NCBI GenBank assembly: GCA_900313285.1 | Contig: OMQP01000030.1 | Coordinates: 1-9,424, forward strand | DNA from: an uncultured Pseudomonadota bacterium | Lineage (GTDB): Bacteria; Pseudomonadota; Alphaproteobacteria; Rs-D84 | Direction: 5' to 3' | Length of the DNA: 9,424 nucleotides | Shown here: piece by piece, positions 1 to 6,717 of the stretch | How positions within the stretch are numbered: position 1 is the stretch's first letter | Layout: each line of letters opens with the position of its first letter | Program-made: the position numbers and the translations under genes | Notes under the pieces: model-generated | What the model saw: only the letters and a program-made list of their open reading frames with translations | Database searches by the model: none | Told to the model about the DNA's origin: nothing

Positions 1-521
1 TGGGCACGCAAATTCATCATATTTTGATCGTTGCCACCCGGTAATTCAATTTCTTCTGGGCCCGCTTTTACCTGTTTCCCATTACCATATGTGCAACGGA
101 ATGTAGCAATATATGCATCCATGCTGGCGTCTGCATTTTTATCCGCTGTCTGTTCAGCCAATCCACGTGCCAATTCCATACCGCCAATACCAGTTGCGGC
201 AGTTGTAACCGCTGTCAATGTTCTGTTGGCTAATGATTGTTCGTTTTCACGTGCATTTTTATATGCATTTTCATATTCTTCACATTCACGCAAAAAAGAT
301 TCCCTTTCTTCTTGTGTCGGTTCGGCACCAGTATATGCAGAAGACAAAGATATCATCTTTGCAATTTTATTCGCCAAATCCGCATCCTCGTCTGCGAAAG
401 CATCAGATACAACACATAAAATAAATGAAAACATCATTAAAAACACACAAAAAAAGGTCCGACAAAACCTGCCAGTACATATATGCGCATATTTGTACAA
501 ATTTCTATGCTTTTCTGCCAT
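1..521 (-). CDS. Secreted protein of unknown function, 5' part (runs off the left edge)
   Basis: An open frame reads leftwards from ATG at 521-519 to the window edge without a stop, giving 173 codons. Residues 1-22 are basic and polar (MAEKHRNLYKYAHICTG...). A hydrophobic stretch at about 23-38 then ends in a Sec-type cleavage site (SDAFA before DEDAD, around residue 43), so export is likely. The mature part begins as an acidic, helix-prone region with a charged stretch near 68-97 (EERESF, ECEEYENAYKNARENE). A small-residue-rich TTAATGIGG segment follows, then a part containing FRCTYGNGK and EIELPGGND. An in-frame ATG pair at residues 29-30 lies inside the hydrophobic core and has no Shine-Dalgarno, so the longer start is preferred, although its own ribosome site is also poor. 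I do not recognise the family. The plus-strand reading over the same bases is taken as the shadow, because this one has a signal peptide and coherent composition. Confidence 0.75.
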   Translation of the reverse strand, partial: MAEKHRNLYKYAHICTGRFCRTFFCVFLMMFSFILCVVSDAFADEDADLANKIAKMISLSSAYTGAEPTQEERESFLRECEEYENAYKNARENEQSLANRTLTAVTTAATGIGGMELARGLAEQTADKNADASMDAYIATFRCTYGNGKQVKAGPEEIELPGGNDQNMMNLRA

Positions 522-556
522 TTTATGTTTGATTTTAATTCTCTTACAATATACTT

Positions 557-562
557 ATTATA
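557..562 (-). promoter_or_regulatory. Putative -10 box for the secreted protein gene
   Basis: A perfect TATAAT occurs on the minus strand, 35 nt upstream of the ATG at 521, which would give a leader of about 28 nt. The -35 side is weak (ATGTCA or GTCATA, depending on spacing), so this is a partial promoter call in a very AT-rich stretch. Confidence 0.35.
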
Positions 563-586
563 ACATAATTACATATATTATGACAT

Positions 587-613
587 AAAAAAATCCCACC
601 ATAAAAGGTGGGA
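587..613 (-). terminator. Intrinsic terminator of acpP
   Basis: Read on the minus strand, TCCCACC, loop TTTTAT and GGTGGGA form a perfect 7-bp stem followed directly by seven T. It starts 25 nt past the acpP stop codon. The position separates acpP from the next minus-strand gene, which has its own candidate -10 box. Confidence 0.88.
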
Positions 614-638
614 AAATATATTTTAAAAACAAATGCTA

Positions 639-872
639 TTATTTTGCATGTGCTTCGATGTATTTAACAGCATCACCGACAGTAGCCAATTTTGTTGCTT
701 CTTCATCAGGAATTGTGATGTTGAATTCTTTTTCTACTTCCATAACAAATTCTACAACGTCCAATGAATCTGCACCCAAATCATTTACGAAAGAAGCAGT
801 TTCTGTAACCTTAGATTCATCAACACCCAATTTGTCACATACGATTTTTTTTACTTTTTCAAAAGTTGACAT
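639..872 (-). CDS. acpP: Acyl carrier protein
   Basis: This 77-residue acidic protein is full length for bacterial ACP. Ser36 in the GADSLDVVE motif is the attachment site for the 4'-phosphopantetheine arm that carries growing acyl chains in type II fatty acid synthesis in the cytosol. The four-helix pattern is visible: helix I at about 3-15, the DSL helix II at about 36-51 ([13 protein letters not shown]), and the C-terminal helix ending EAHAK. AAAGGA sits 6 nt before the ATG. The gene has its own strong promoter and terminator, so it looks monocistronic. The fabG and fabF genes that usually flank acpP are not in this window. Acyl-ACP could also be the acyl donor for the PlsC-type enzyme at the right end, depending on that enzyme's specificity. 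Identity is near certain. Confidence 0.98.
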   Translation of the reverse strand: MSTFEKVKKIVCDKLGVDESKVTETASFVNDLGADSLDVVEFVMEVEKEFNITIPDEEATKLATVGDAVKYIEAHAK

Positions 873-931
873 TTCATATCCTTTGTTTTTGTTAATCTTG
901 TGGCCCGTTTTTACCCAGCGCCTTTTCTAAC

Positions 932-960
932 AAAATATCATTTTATGACAGTTGTGTCAA
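932..960 (-). promoter_or_regulatory. sigma70-type promoter of acpP
   Basis: On the minus strand TTGACA (960-955), a 17-nt spacer and TATTTT (937-932) make a near-consensus housekeeping promoter. Transcription should start near 925, giving a leader of about 53 nt before acpP. That leader contains a small GC-rich patch at about 903-922, unlike the surrounding AT-rich DNA. Confidence 0.7.
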
Positions 961-1008
961 GAAATTATAACAAACTATAACAAATGGTTGACTTTCATAA
1001 AAAATATA

Positions 1009-2007
1009 TTATGCGAATAAATCGGTCAATAAATCGTTCATATTATCACGTAAAACATCTTTATCTGGATGCCAAACCAATGCATGCATCAAGAATTTGT
1101 ATACATCGTCAATTGTCACATCTGGAACACCAGCATTTTTTGCAATACGTTTCCATGCGACGCGTGGATCTGTTAAATGGAATCTGCCGCGTCCCATAAA
1201 TACCCATTCACCATCCTGGGGTATATCCTGTAATAATAAAATTGCCCTGTCCGACAAAGGAAAATCTCCCCACATATCATGATTGAAATCTAAATCTTCC
1301 CAGCGCATTTTAAATACTTTTGTCTTCGGTGCGAAACCATAAATCAACATTAAAAACGCAGAACGTAAATTTATGTCTTTTTCTTTTTTAATTGCGGATA
1401 ACAGTTTTTGTAATCCTGTTTTATTTAATTTTCTTTGACGTCTTACAACAACAATGCGTTCTATATTTTCCATTGGATTGTTTTTCATATATCCCATGCC
1501 AATCGCATAATTAAATACACTTTGCAATAACTCTTGCATACGTGCAGCCATTGCACGACCATCTATATTATCAAGAGTGTGTTGCAATTCTTTATCTGTT
1601 AAATCTTGAATATTTTTTTCAAATAAATTTTTGAAATGTAAATTTATTGCACGTTTTAATTTATTCAAAGAATCTTCACCACGACGCACTTTGTGTTCAA
1701 GATATAAATCTATAAAATTTTTAAAAGAAATTTTTTTTCTGCGCGTTGGAATTTTTTTAGATGCATCATTTAATATTTCATTTACTTTTGAACGCGCTTC
1801 TTCAATATCCGTTTCAGGATATTTACCAATAATGATTCGTTTATCGCGTCCATTTATACGTTTACGAACAAAGAAACTTTTTACACCGCGTTGCGTTATG
1901 TACATACGTAATCTTGGTTCGGATAAATCCTGGACTACATCAAATCCAACTTCTGGCGCAGGCAAACTGTCAAGAATATACGAATTAAAGAAAAATTGAT
2001 GTGCCAT
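1009..2007 (-). CDS. Degenerate tyrosine-recombinase (integrase-like) protein without catalytic residues
   Basis: The 332-residue protein follows the plan of P4-type phage integrases. Residues about 15-75 match the N-terminal arm-binding domain (LPAPEVG..., GVKSFFVRKRINGR, IIIGKYPETDIEEARSKV). Residues about 92-185 match the helical core-binding domain (FIDLYLEHK, SVFNYAIGMGYMKNNPMENI). From 186 on comes the catalytic fold (LMLIYGFAP..., MRWEDLDF, PLSDRAI, GEWVFMGRG). The chemistry is gone: the first catalytic Arg position (usually TGxRRxE) reads FAPKTK at 225-230, the beta-hairpin carrying the Lys is shortened to FNHDMWGDF, HxxR is replaced by DDVY at 300-303, and no second His or nucleophilic Tyr is seen before the stop. 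The frame is nevertheless open, with AAAGGA 7 nt before ATG. It starts 11 nt after the preceding gene, as the last member of the rbfA-lepA operon. I infer a retained DNA-binding protein, or less likely a young relic. Confidence 0.8.
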   Translation of the reverse strand: MAHQFFFNSYILDSLPAPEVGFDVVQDLSEPRLRMYITQRGVKSFFVRKRINGRDKRIIIGKYPETDIEEARSKVNEILNDASKKIPTRRKKISFKNFIDLYLEHKVRRGEDSLNKLKRAINLHFKNLFEKNIQDLTDKELQHTLDNIDGRAMAARMQELLQSVFNYAIGMGYMKNNPMENIERIVVVRRQRKLNKTGLQKLLSAIKKEKDINLRSAFLMLIYGFAPKTKVFKMRWEDLDFNHDMWGDFPLSDRAILLLQDIPQDGEWVFMGRGRFHLTDPRVAWKRIAKNAGVPDVTIDDVYKFLMHALVWHPDKDVLRDNMNDLLTDLFA

Positions 2008-2018
2008 TTTATTTTCCT

Positions 2019-2516
2019 TTATTTTGTTTGTTGTTTCCAGAAACGAAAATTATCCAATAATTTTTGTTTTGCCTTATTTTGTTTTTCTTGTGCCATTTTG
2101 AATTGTGCATACAATGATTGATATTCAACTAAATCTTTGAAAGCATCACATCCCCGACAAAATGTTTCGTAAATTGTCCCATCTTCAAGATTATTCATAC
2201 ATCTTTGTGCTTGTTTTTCTGTATAAACTTTATCCACACCAATATGATCAAACGGATTATATATCACATAAAAACAAGGATATGCATGGCATATATGTGA
2301 ATATGTATCCATATATTGTTTGCATTCTTGTGGTTGTGTTTTTGGATTTGGGGCACTTTTTATAAACGCAGCTTCTATAGAAAGATTGTGTCCAAAATGC
2401 GGTAAAGAAATATGCCCCAGCATGTTGTTGAACTGTTTGCTGACATTCTGCTGCGCAACAACAGTTTTCTTTTTTGCTTCTTGCCAATCTTTATAATCTT
2501 TAACAAATTTCAACAT
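2019..2516 (-). CDS. Hypothetical six-cysteine protein, translationally coupled to lepA
   Basis: This is a 165-residue soluble protein with no signal peptide or membrane segment, and I do not recognise the family. Both ends look helical and charged (residues 1-30, and about 132-165 with AQFKMAQEKQNKAKQKLL), so they may pair as a coiled coil around a central globular part. The centre holds six cysteines at 65, 76, 81, 106, 120 and 123, including a CRGC pair and a HICHAYPC stretch rich in His and Cys. Such spacing could bind a metal ion or form disulfides, and the sequence does not decide which. Its ATG overlaps the lepA stop codon by one base (TAATG), which predicts coupled translation, and the integrase-like gene follows 11 nt later. 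Co-expression with rbfA and lepA is therefore likely, but a role in ribosome function is only an inference from position. Confidence 0.75.
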   Translation of the reverse strand: MLKFVKDYKDWQEAKKKTVVAQQNVSKQFNNMLGHISLPHFGHNLSIEAAFIKSAPNPKTQPQECKQYMDTYSHICHAYPCFYVIYNPFDHIGVDKVYTEKQAQRCMNNLEDGTIYETFCRGCDAFKDLVEYQSLYAQFKMAQEKQNKAKQKLLDNFRFWKQQTK

Positions 2517-4309
2517 TATTCACCAACCTTTAATGCATTGATAAATGCAGATTGTGGTATTTCTACATTACCAAAAGTGCGCAGACGTTTTTTACCTTCT
2601 TTCTGTTTTTCCAACAATTTTCTTTTACGTGTAATATCACCACCATAACATTTTGCGGTAACATCTTTGCGATATGCAGCGATTGTTTCACGTGCAATAA
2701 TTTTGCCACCAATAGCCGCCTGTAGTGGTATCTTAAATTGGTGTCTTGGAATTAAATCTTTCAATTTTTCAACTATCTGTCGACCACGTTTTTCTGCTGC
2801 TGCACGATGACAAAGGAATGATAAAGGTTCCACATTTTCATCGTTTACCAAAATAGAAACCTTTACCAAATCACTCACACGATAATCATATAAAACATAA
2901 TCAAAAGAAGCATAACCAGATGACAATGATTTTACACGATCATAAAAATCAAACACTATTTCTGATAAAGGTAATTGATAGACCAATACGGCGCGATTCC
3001 CAACGTATGAGATATTTTCTTGGACGCCACGACGCGATGCACACAATTCCATAATCGCACCCAAATATTTGTCTGGCATCATAATTGTTGCACGCACCCA
3101 TGGTTCTTCAATAGATTCGATACGTGTTATATCTGGCATATCTGCGGGGTTTTCTAAATCCATTATTGAACCATCACGTAAATGAATTTTATATAACACA
3201 CTTGGAACAGTATTTATCAACGATAAATTAAATTCTCGATTTAATCTTTCGCTTATAATTTCCATATGCAATAAACCTAAAAAACCACAACGCAAACCAA
3301 ACCCAAGTGCAGATGATTTTTCTGTTGTGAACACAAATGAAGCATCATTTAATGCCAATTTTTCCGCACCTTCACGCAGGTCAGGATAATCATTTGCTTC
3401 CACAGGAAAGAAGGATGAAAACACTACTGGAACAGATGGTTTAAATCCAGGCAACATTTCAACATCACTTTTTGCATCGCAAATTGTATCGCCTACTTTG
3501 CAGTCATGAATTGTTTTCATTCCTGTAATAATAAAACCTATTTCACCAGTTGAAAGCGAATCTACATTTTCCATTTTTGGTGTGAAATAACCAACATTTT
3601 CAACAACATATTCTGCGCCCGTTGCAATAAATTTTATCTTTTGACCACGCGACAATTTACCATCAACCACACGAACCAACACAACAACACCCAGATAAGA
3701 ATCGTACCAAGAATCAACCAACAAAGCACGTGTTGGGGCATTTTCATCACCGCTTGGCGCAGGTAATTTATTCACAATTTCTTCTAATAACTCTGGGACA
3801 CCAGCACCGGTCTTACCAGAAACACACAATGCATTTGACGCATCCATACCAATGACATCTGCAATCTGTTCGCGGGTTGATTGCACATCACTGGACGGCA
3901 AATCAATTTTATTTAATACCGGCAACATTTCCAAATCATTATCCAGCGCAAGATACGCATTGGCCAATGTTTGTGCCTGAACTCCCTGGGTCGCATCGAC
4001 TAAAATAATTGCGCCTTCGCATGCCGCCAAACTGCGAGATACTTCATACGAAAAATCCACGTGTCCAGGCGTATCCATTAAATTCAATTGATATGTCTCG
4101 CCATTTTTAGCAGTGTAATTTAAACGCACTGTTTGGGCTTTGATAGTAATTCCACGTTCACGTTCAATATCCATAGAATCCAAAACCTGGGCCTTCATTT
4201 CACGTGATTCAAGACCACCCGTATATTCAATCAAACGATCGGACAGTGTCGATTTACCATGATCAATGTGTGCAACTATTGAAAAATTTCTTATGTGACT
4301 TTGTTTCAT
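2516..4309 (-). CDS. lepA: Elongation factor 4 (LepA), ribosome-associated GTPase
   Basis: The 597-residue length matches the LepA family (E. coli 599). The GTPase motifs are intact: G1 AHIDHGKST at 13-21, G2 RGITIK at 52-57, G3 DTPGH at 79-83, G4 NKID at 133-136 and a G5-like SGKTG at 164-168. The G5 motif reads SGK instead of the common SAK. EF-G-like domains follow. The LepA-specific C-terminal domain ends with [12 protein letters not shown] and [10 protein letters not shown], which separate it from EF-G and other translational GTPases. LepA binds the ribosome, promotes back-translocation in vitro and influences initiation and small-subunit maturation. It lies 18 nt after rbfA, whose product also acts on the 30S subunit, and is followed by an unknown gene through a TAATG overlap. 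A purine-rich AGGAATAGGGAAGGA leader precedes the ATG. Confidence 0.98.
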   Translation of the reverse strand: MKQSHIRNFSIVAHIDHGKSTLSDRLIEYTGGLESREMKAQVLDSMDIERERGITIKAQTVRLNYTAKNGETYQLNLMDTPGHVDFSYEVSRSLAACEGAIILVDATQGVQAQTLANAYLALDNDLEMLPVLNKIDLPSSDVQSTREQIADVIGMDASNALCVSGKTGAGVPELLEEIVNKLPAPSGDENAPTRALLVDSWYDSYLGVVVLVRVVDGKLSRGQKIKFIATGAEYVVENVGYFTPKMENVDSLSTGEIGFIITGMKTIHDCKVGDTICDAKSDVEMLPGFKPSVPVVFSSFFPVEANDYPDLREGAEKLALNDASFVFTTEKSSALGFGLRCGFLGLLHMEIISERLNREFNLSLINTVPSVLYKIHLRDGSIMDLENPADMPDITRIESIEEPWVRATIMMPDKYLGAIMELCASRRGVQENISYVGNRAVLVYQLPLSEIVFDFYDRVKSLSSGYASFDYVLYDYRVSDLVKVSILVNDENVEPLSFLCHRAAAEKRGRQIVEKLKDLIPRHQFKIPLQAAIGGKIIARETIAAYRKDVTAKCYGGDITRKRKLLEKQKEGKKRLRTFGNVEIPQSAFINALKVGE

Positions 4310-4327
4310 TCCTTCCCTATTCCTAGC

Positions 4328-4678
4328 TTATTTATCTATATGGTTTAACAATTCTTCAATTCTGTCTGCGCGTTCAAGTGTGTCATCATAAACAAATCTT
4401 ATTTCTGGTACATATTTCTGATCTATTTTTTGCGCTAATGCGAATCGCACCATTTTTGTTATTTCGTTTAAGCGTTTTTGTGTATCTTCTTTGTTTTCAC
4501 GCGCATAGAAAAACAGTTTTACAAATTGCATTCCGCCATGTGATTGTGCGCCAACCAACGACACACCACGAATTAATTCATCGTCAGAAAAATCATGTTG
4601 TAAAATTTCCGCAACCAAAGTTTGCACTTTGCTTGCTATTTTTTCACCACGATTAGAAACGCCCTGTTTTTTTATCAT
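4328..4678 (-). CDS. rbfA: 30S ribosome-binding factor A
   Basis: This is a 116-residue protein of the RbfA KH-like fold. It is recognised by the N-terminal helix (KIASKVQTLVAEIL), the central strand region (GVSLVGAQSHGGMQFVKLFFYA) and the family signature VPEIRFVYDDTLERADRIEELL at about 90-111. RbfA binds near helix 1 of 16S rRNA during late 30S assembly. GAAAGG lies 8 nt before the ATG. It is the first gene of the minus-strand operon and has a candidate promoter directly upstream. In many Proteobacteria rbfA sits downstream of infB and nusA; here it instead heads an operon with lepA. Confidence 0.93.
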   Translation of the reverse strand: MIKKQGVSNRGEKIASKVQTLVAEILQHDFSDDELIRGVSLVGAQSHGGMQFVKLFFYARENKEDTQKRLNEITKMVRFALAQKIDQKYVPEIRFVYDDTLERADRIEELLNHIDK

Positions 4679-4714
4679 AAAACAAACCTTTCAAAATAAC
4701 ATCTATATGCGGCA

Positions 4715-4742
4715 ATAATACACTGGTATATAAAAAACACAA
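4715..4742 (-). promoter_or_regulatory. Putative promoter of the rbfA-lepA operon
   Basis: On the minus strand TTGTGT (4742-4737), a 16-nt spacer and TATTAT (4720-4715) give a plausible sigma70 promoter about 30 nt upstream of the rbfA start codon. It lies in the divergent region shared with the plus-strand membrane-protein gene. Confidence 0.45.
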
Positions 4743-4758
4743 GAAAATTATTATAGGC

Positions 4759-4787
4759 TTGAACAAAACATTTGAATATTTTAATAT
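4759..4787 (+). promoter_or_regulatory. Putative promoter of the YqaA/DedA-type gene
   Basis: TTGAAC (4759-4764), a 17-nt spacer and TAATAT (4782-4787) fit a sigma70 promoter. It would start RNA at about 4794-4795, on the ATG preferred for the gene. The TTG of the -35 box also reads as a far upstream in-frame start, which would be untranscribed from this promoter. Chance matches are common in DNA this rich in A and T. Confidence 0.35.
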
Positions 4788-4794
4788 GTCGTAC

Positions 4795-5397
4795 ATGAAG
4801 ATTATAAACAGAATATTAGATAAATCGGCAGAACCATGGTATGCATGGGTTGTTTTTTTGATGACTGTATTTGAATCTATTTTCCTGTTTGTTCCACCCG
4901 AAGTATTTATGACCCCTGCAATAGTTGCAAATAAAAAGCGTGCCTTTTCAATTACATTGGCCGCAACGATAGGTTCTGTTATTGGGGGTGCAATTGCATA
5001 CATGATTGGATATTGGATGTATGATATTATTGGTACATGGTTAGTATCCGTATTCGCAGATCCAACAATTATCCCAGACCCTGCTGATCATGTTGCCGTA
5101 CAAAATGTCATAGATACACTTTTAAATAAATGGGGTGTTTGGATGATTGCTGTTACCGCCGTAACCCCAATACCATATAAAGTATTAGCTATATGTTTAG
5201 GTTTGTGCCATTACCCAATTTTGCTATTTTTGGGTATTGCAGCAATATTTAGAACAGGACGTTTCGCAATAATTGGTTTTTTGCTTTGGCGTTTTCAAGA
5301 ACAAGCAAATATCATAGTAAAAAAATATTCATGGCAATTAACTATTGGCGCGATTATTTTCGCACTGATGGGATTATTAATAATTACATTAATATAA
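4795..5397 (+). CDS. YqaA-type VTT (DedA superfamily) inner-membrane protein
   Basis: The 200-residue protein has several hydrophobic segments, at about 15-34, 52-72, 113-130, 138-163 and 182-200. Family marks are FESIFLFVPPEV at about 26-37, the Gly-rich IGSVIGGAIAYMIGYW at about 59-74 and the re-entrant motif TPIPYKVLAICLG at about 124-136, followed by RTGRFAIIGFLLW. These fit the YqaA branch of the VTT/DedA superfamily. Members are thought to move lipids or maintain membrane energetics, but this one's substrate cannot be read from sequence. In-frame starts at TTG 4759 (212 aa) and ATG 4786 (203 aa) are possible. ATG 4795 is preferred because relatives begin about 15-17 residues before the PWYAW-like position and a -10 box overlaps the earlier ATG. 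No start has a good Shine-Dalgarno. The gene stands alone. Confidence 0.85.
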   Translation: MKIINRILDKSAEPWYAWVVFLMTVFESIFLFVPPEVFMTPAIVANKKRAFSITLAATIGSVIGGAIAYMIGYWMYDIIGTWLVSVFADPTIIPDPADHVAVQNVIDTLLNKWGVWMIAVTAVTPIPYKVLAICLGLCHYPILLFLGIAAIFRTGRFAIIGFLLWRFQEQANIIVKKYSWQLTIGAIIFALMGLLIITLI

Positions 5398-5420
5398 AAA
5401 TCGGCATAAAGCCGATTTTT
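5396..5420. terminator. Bidirectional intrinsic terminator between convergent genes
   Basis: AAAAATCGGC, loop ATAAA and GCCGATTTTT form a perfect 10-bp inverted repeat with T-runs on both strands. It ends the plus-strand YqaA-type gene (stop at 5395-5397) and the minus-strand secreted-protein operon. Its right arm reaches into the stop codon of the minus-strand gene (5421-5419), so the two genes share one compact terminator. Confidence 0.9.
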
Positions 5421-5976
5421 ATTCAATCCACATAGGTGCCGTACGCGGACCATTTTCAGACCCAACAGGCAAATTCATAACAGAACTGATAACACTATCT
5501 TCTATTGTAATACCATCACCCGCTGTCAGAGAATCTTGTTTTTCATTCCAAGTTTCTTTTTCAGAAGCGCTTACATGAACATCCGTATTTTCTACGTGTT
5601 CTCTTAATCCATGCGTTGTAGATGTTATTTCATCTTTTAATGCGACGGCTTCTCCCGAAGATATTCCCGGGGTACCAGAACCTGCTGTTGCTTCTGGTTT
5701 TATAGAATGAACAACCTGCATATATTTACCAACAGACAAACGCGAATTATCAGCTGCATTACCAGAAGATTTGCTGGTTGTTGCTACAGCAGGATTTGCC
5801 TTTGTTACGGGTTTTGCTGTATCAAAACGCGTAGAAGCTGCACGAGCAGGCATAGCCGAACCAGCAGATACGGACGCTGTAACTGATGGGGTATTTGTAC
5901 CTAATTTTTTCACGGTAGGTGCCGCAACAGCAACCACTGGAAAAACAAATAAAGTGAAAATTAAAAACATTCTCAT
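5419..5976 (-). CDS. Small secreted protein with Ser/Thr/Ala-rich linker and phage-tail-fibre-like motif
   Basis: Residues 1-19 are a clear signal peptide (MRMFLIFTLFVFPVVAVAA), with cleavage near AVA/AP. Residues 20-80 are low complexity and rich in Thr, Ala, Ser and Lys, suggesting an extended linker. A predicted helix at about 108-130 (GEAVALKDEI..., GLREHVENT) leads into VHVSASEKETWNEKQDSL and TAGDGITIEDSVISS at about 133-165. This resembles the HVTAxEKxxWNxKQ plus LTAGxGIxI repeats I know from phage tail-fibre and related surface proteins. The end is GPRTAPMWIE. AAGGA lies 7 nt before ATG. The gene follows the outer-membrane barrel gene by 19 nt and almost certainly shares its mRNA. Function is unknown; a surface or periplasmic fibre-like role, perhaps with the barrel, is inference. 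Confidence 0.8.
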   Translation of the reverse strand: MRMFLIFTLFVFPVVAVAAPTVKKLGTNTPSVTASVSAGSAMPARAASTRFDTAKPVTKANPAVATTSKSSGNAADNSRLSVGKYMQVVHSIKPEATAGSGTPGISSGEAVALKDEITSTTHGLREHVENTDVHVSASEKETWNEKQDSLTAGDGITIEDSVISSVMNLPVGSENGPRTAPMWIE

Positions 5977-5995
5977 TTTCTTTTCCTTTTATTTT

Positions 5996-6697
5996 TTAAA
6001 ACGTATACCTTATCCCTGCGGATAAAGAATTATCTTTGATAAAACCTATTTCTGTTTTTATGTATGTTCCTGCCCCAGTATCGATATTCAAATTTCCACC
6101 GTGAAACGCCGCAAAACGATATCTTAAATCAAAAGTTACTTTTTCGTCTAATTTGTGCGACCAACCAACCATTATTGCACCCATTGGTGATACTTTTGTT
6201 GCGGAATTACCCGCAATAACATTTGTATCAATCGAAGTATTTACGAATGCAAGGCCAGCCCCAAGTCCAGCATACAATCCATTTTTCAAATCATAATAAC
6301 CGTTAGCCATCAAATAAAAAGTTTCTAAATCAAATTTTGTTTTTTCAGTGTTATATTCTGTATAATATTCAGTTTCTCCTTCTGAATATTTACCAACATA
6401 GCCAAATTCAAGATCTGTGCGCCATTTATCAATGGATTGATACCCAACAAAAACATTTACACCGACCATAGATTTGAAATTGAAACTTTCAGCTTCCAAC
6501 TGTACATCCATTTCATCTTTGTACTTGTTCTGCCAATTTAAAAACGACAAGGAACCACGAATCCCAGCATACATATCTCCAAAACTATGATTTGTACGAA
6601 TATTTAAATCTCCATACAAATCTTTGCTATACGAACCAACCCCATACGCAAAACCAGGGGTTATACATATTAAAACCAGCAGAAGAAAATTCTTCAT
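5996..6697 (-). CDS. Outer-membrane beta-barrel protein (small OmpA/opacity-like porin family)
   Basis: The 233-residue protein starts with a signal peptide (MKNFLLLVLICITPGFAYG). It then shows alternating hydrophobic/polar strands rich in Gly and aromatic residues: FGDMYAGIRGSLSFL, SMVGVNVFVGYQ, WRTDLEFGYVGKY, LYAGLGAGLAFV, SPMGAIMVGWSHKL, VTFDLRYRFAAF and LSAGIRYTF. It ends in Phe, the usual signal for barrel assembly by the BAM complex. The size fits an eight-stranded barrel with four surface loops, the acidic loop with GETEYYTEYNTEKTK being a likely exposed one. AGGG lies 10 nt before ATG. It is the first gene of a two-gene operon with a secreted linker-rich protein. The barrel class is well supported; the specific role (adhesin, porin, immune-facing surface protein) cannot be told. 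Confidence 0.87.
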   Translation of the reverse strand: MKNFLLLVLICITPGFAYGVGSYSKDLYGDLNIRTNHSFGDMYAGIRGSLSFLNWQNKYKDEMDVQLEAESFNFKSMVGVNVFVGYQSIDKWRTDLEFGYVGKYSEGETEYYTEYNTEKTKFDLETFYLMANGYYDLKNGLYAGLGAGLAFVNTSIDTNVIAGNSATKVSPMGAIMVGWSHKLDEKVTFDLRYRFAAFHGGNLNIDTGAGTYIKTEIGFIKDNSLSAGIRYTF

Positions 6698-6717
6698 ATT
6701 AACTATACCCTATTCCT

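Noticed and set aside
31..588. Long plus-strand open frame of 185 codons
   Set aside because: It is antisense to a minus-strand frame that has a signal peptide and balanced composition; its own product is Ser/Ala/Phe-rich without domain sense and its end crosses the acpP terminator and the opposing -10 box.
966..984. Two copies of TATAACAAA in tandem, 10 nt apart, upstream of acpP
   Set aside because: Only two short AT-rich copies next to a strong promoter; could be a regulator site, but chance is equally likely and nothing else supports it.
988..1016. TTGACT followed by an AT-rich stretch as a plus-strand promoter
   Set aside because: No -10 box at 16-18 nt spacing and no plus-strand gene downstream; it lies at the 3' end of the integrase-like gene.
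1631..1999. Plus-strand frame inside the integrase-like gene
   Set aside because: It is the complement of a gene with recognisable recombinase domains and has no ribosome site.
1009..2007. Active prophage or integrative element signalled by the integrase-like gene
   Set aside because: There is no tRNA, attachment-site repeat, excisionase or phage gene in the window, and the protein lacks catalytic residues.
4653..5003. Minus-strand frame opposite the start of the YqaA-type gene
   Set aside because: It overlaps the rbfA start and the coding strand of a clear membrane protein; composition fits a shadow.
5419..5976. Prophage tail gene
   Set aside because: A Sec signal peptide and pairing with an outer-membrane barrel, with no other phage genes nearby, argue for a chromosomal secreted protein that only shares a motif.
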